Position numbers and translations under genes: made by a program. From Archaeoglobus sp. UBA234 (GTDB lineage: Archaea > Halobacteriota > Archaeoglobi > Archaeoglobales > Archaeoglobaceae), in assembly GCA_002494625.1 (NCBI GenBank), contig DACH01000014.1, positions 1 to 50,757 on the forward strand: DNA of 50,757 bases, written 5' to 3'. The notes below the pieces were generated by a model. It saw nothing but the letters and a program-made list of their open reading frames with translations. It was not told where the DNA came from and did no database searches. Positions 47,977 through 50,757 of this stretch are shown one piece after another. Each line of letters starts with the position of its first letter. Position 1 is the stretch's first letter.

Positions 47977-50605
47977 TTTTCAATCCTACAATAGTCTGAT
48001 TCTAACTCTGGGAAAGGTTACAAACTGACGGGAGCGGGAGATTGTCTTTCAATCCTACAATAGTCTGATTCTAACTAGATGATTATGTTGAAGTGCCTGA
48101 TTCGGCGAGTTTACTTTCAATCCTACAATAGTCTGATTCTAACCTGATAAGGTTTATATTGGTGTTCCGGGATCCATAAGAAGCTTTCAATCCTACAATA
48201 GTCTGATTCTAACTCCTTTCACCTACCTTTTTTATTTATTTAGTTCCTGGATCTTTCAATCCTACAATAGTCTGATTCTAACACGAGACTTCTAATCAAA
48301 GTATTACTTTAGATACTGACTTTCAATCCTACAATAGTCTGATTCTAACCTGCAGCTGAACCAGTCAACTTAATTCCCTGAATAACCCTCTTTCAATCCT
48401 ACAATAGTCTGATTCTAACGGAGAGTATGCTGTTGCTTTTGGAACTGCAATGGCTCTCTTTCAATCCTACAATAGTCTGATTCTAACCCACCCACTCCAG
48501 CTGAAACAAAAAAACTATTACACATCTTTCAATCCTACAATAGTCTGATTCTAACTACGGAAATAAAATGATTTTAAAAGCAGATTTTAAAAGCTTTCAA
48601 TCCTACAATAGTCTGATTCTAACGGTGAGATAATGGCTCTTGGAACTATCCTTGCTATTATCTTTCAATCCTACAATAGTCTGATTCTAACTGGTACTGG
48701 CGGGCTCACTGGGAACTTCCTTCACCAACAGCCTTTCAATCCTACAATAGTCTGATTCTAACTCTGTTGTATCCATATGAGGTCTTCTTTTCTGACTTCT
48801 TTCAATCCTACAATAGTCTGATTCTAACTTGCAGCGCTCTTGTATTACAATGGATCCTTTTTCGCTGCTTTCAATCCTACAATAGTCTGATTCTAACTGT
48901 GGAGTTCTATAAAGCATATCACAACCTGAGTGATGCTTTCAATCCTACAATAGTCTGATTCTAACTGGAGAGAGAGTAGAGATTGGAAAGAGAAACCAGT
49001 GTTCTTTCAATCCTACAATAGTCTGATTCTAACAGGCTTTAGAGGTTGGTGCGTCGACACTCAGAACCTGACTTTCAATCCTACAATAGTCTGATTCTAA
49101 CCTTCTAAGACAAAGTGAGAATACAAATAATATTTGGTACTTTCAATCCTACAATAGTCTGATTCTAACATAGTTGATAAAATCATATTCCATGCTCTTA
49201 GAACCGTTCTTTCAATCCTACAATAGTCTGATTCTAACTCGATGACACGGTTAAAGTAATCGTGTTTGGGTAAGTGTACTTTCAATCCTACAATAGTCTG
49301 ATTCTAACAGATTCCATAGATCCACTAATTGTTTTCTCTACCACAGCTTTCAATCCTACAATAGTCTGATTCTAACAATGTGCTTAAGTGGGGGACTGGC
49401 GGGTTGAATATTGACTTTCAATCCTACAATAGTCTGATTCTAACGAAGTGGGATTCGCCAGATTTTAGTGACGATCAATATACTTTCAATCCTACAATAG
49501 TCTGATTCTAACAACGGGCTGTCTCTGGCTGCCGTTGTAGTTGTAAACGACTTTCAATCCTACAATAGTCTGATTCTAACTATCGTAAACCTTCCGTCTA
49601 TATTGAATGCCCTCCCAACCTTTCAATCCTACAATAGTCTGATTCTAACTGATGAGGAAGTATTGAAGTGGTTTAGGGAGAAATTTCCACCTTTCAATCC
49701 TACAATAGTCTGATTCTAACTAAGCTCCAATAATCCCTACAACAGCTAATATAATATACTTTCAATCCTACAATAGTCTGATTCTAACTTAATGGCTATT
49801 GCACGGAGGAGTGCCGCCTATAATCATTCTTTCAATCCTACAATAGTCTGATTCTAACTCCTATCAATAAATTCATTCGCTACCTCTCTTACCAACTCCT
49901 TTCAATCCTACAATAGTCTGATTCTAACTGTTTTCATAAAAATGATAATTAACAGCAATGGCAAGACTTTCAATCCTACAATAGTCTGATTCTAACTAAT
50001 ATTAGGAATGTTGATATTGATGGTTGGTGTTTATCTTTCAATCCTACAATAGTCTGATTCTAACTAAAGCAATCCAAGTAAACTCTTTTTATATGTATCT
50101 GTCTTTCAATCCTACAATAGTCTGATTCTAACTAGCTTGTAACAGTGTTACTTACTGATCTAACTGTATCTTTCAATCCTACAATAGTCTGATTCTAACG
50201 ATCTTGAAAATGAACACTACTTATGTAGATCGCACCTCCTTTCAATCCTACAATAGTCTGATTCTAACACAATCGCTTCGTCATCAAGATAGATTAATTT
50301 TTTGTTCTTTCAATCCTACAATAGTCTGATTCTAACGCTGAATGCAACGAACGCACAGATTCTTGCTGAAGCACTTTCAATCCTACAATAGTCTGATTCT
50401 AACATTCTCTGCTGAACTCTTTCAACCTCTACACTTTTTCTCTTTCAATCCTACAATAGTCTGATTCTAACGAAGTGGAGAGGATTTATAAGCGAAGATG
50501 AATATATCGCTTTCAATCCTACAATAGTCTGATTCTAACAAAAGTTACAAACTGTGTTGACTTCAAAGAAGAAACCTTTCAATCCTACAATAGTCTGATT
50601 CTAAC
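47977..50605 (-). CRISPR. CRISPR array, 39 repeats and 38 spacers
   Basis: The 30-base repeat reads on the plus strand CTTTCAATCCTACAATAG followed by TCTGATTCTAAC. Its minus strand ends GATTGAAAG, the usual 3' end of archaeal repeats, so crRNAs with an ATTGAAAG handle are read on the minus strand. Repeats start at 47977, 48046, 48114 and so on to 50576, all identical except the first (T for C at 47977). That repeat is therefore the leader-distal end. Spacers are 36-41 bases, mostly 38, all different. The repeat resembles A. fulgidus repeats. No cas gene is in the window, so effector type is unknown; I-A, I-B or III would fit. Confidence 0.98.
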
Positions 50606-50757
50606 CACCAGTAATTTTCCCATATTCTCAAATAAAAAGCTTTCTCCAGTCATATCCAGTATTTAAGCTTCTGGAATCTCACATCATGCAGCACTAATAT
50701 AGAGATGACAGAACCTCAACCTACCACCCATCTAAAAAAATCAAGCATCTGAATCCC
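50606..50757 (-). promoter_or_regulatory. CRISPR leader (cut by window end)
   Basis: AT-rich sequence directly upstream of the array in its direction of transcription. On the minus strand a TATA-like GCTTAAATAC (about 50663-50672) lies about 60 bases before the first repeat; CTTTTTATTTGAG is nearer. No reading frame of note. The plus-strand CTTTC at about 50640 resembles only the first five bases of a repeat. Confidence 0.6.

Noticed and set aside
48687..49285. Open frames on the minus strand across the CRISPR array with repeated LESDYCRIE
   Set aside because: They are translations of the repeat itself; no start signal or family.
50640..50669. Degenerate last CRISPR repeat at the right end
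   Set aside because: Only CTTTC and scattered bases match; it is at the leader side, where repeats should be perfect.

Overview
The window looks like chromosomal DNA of a thermophilic euryarchaeon, most likely of the order Archaeoglobales. Evidence for an archaeon: RPA with its associated protein, PriS and GINS, L44e, S27e and S15, Sm-like protein, archaeosine enzymes (TgtA, ArcS), Trm56, archaeal HMG-CoA synthase/thiolase/DUF35, and archaeal 2,3-BPG-independent phosphoglycerate mutase. The placement rests on a 392-residue myo-inositol-1-phosphate synthase, an AF1577-type radical SAM enzyme, and a CRISPR repeat that resembles the Archaeoglobus fulgidus type. All identifications come from reading the sequence; no database was searched.

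Layout. 1-3.7 kb: 3' part of an acyl-CoA ligase, a DUF1805 protein, an HTH/Zn-ribbon protein, ilvC and endonuclease III. 3.8-9.9 kb: the most unusual block. Three small winged-helix regulators (one with a frameshift at a run of ten A) precede an operon of three related secreted beta-rich proteins, a dedicated archaeal/SipW-type signal peptidase, a two-domain surface protein and a DUF5305-like membrane protein. I read this as a TasA/archaeal-bundling-pilus-like surface fibre system, with a structured 5' leader and an internal terminator-like hairpin. 10-16.8 kb: AmrS-type radical SAM, decayed fragments, a divergent HisG-like protein, YchF-like GTPase, a bactofilin-like protein, ApgM and a MerR regulator. 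16.8-21.6 kb: Ogg2, S27e, L44e, GINS, PriS, then divergent DUF438-hemerythrin-PAS and DUF1858 genes. 21.7-27 kb: inositol-1-phosphate synthase for archaeal inositol lipids or solutes, a mevalonate-entry operon (regulator, HMG-CoA synthase, thiolase, DUF35), and Lrp. The thiolase has Asp where the nucleophilic Cys is expected.

27-35.7 kb: epimerase, Sm-like protein, S15, RdgB, two DUF131 proteins, and the tgtA-arcS archaeosine operon. 35.7-39.2 kb: Trm56, DUF1284, DUF371, a TIGR04084-type radical SAM/SPASM enzyme, a ribbon-helix-helix protein and a YhhQ-type transporter that could supply preQ0 to the archaeosine pathway. 39.2-46.4 kb: beta-lactamase-fold protein, Get3/ArsA-like ATPase with an Hsp20-like tail, CPA1 antiporter, aminotransferase, and the RPA operon.

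46.4-50.8 kb is accessory DNA: a triply damaged PEBP lipoprotein pseudogene, a CGGC protein, a VapB-like antitoxin beside a deleted vapC remnant, then a CRISPR array of 39 repeats and 38 spacers. The array is read on the minus strand, with its leader at the right edge. No cas gene lies in the window. I saw no rRNA or tRNA gene.
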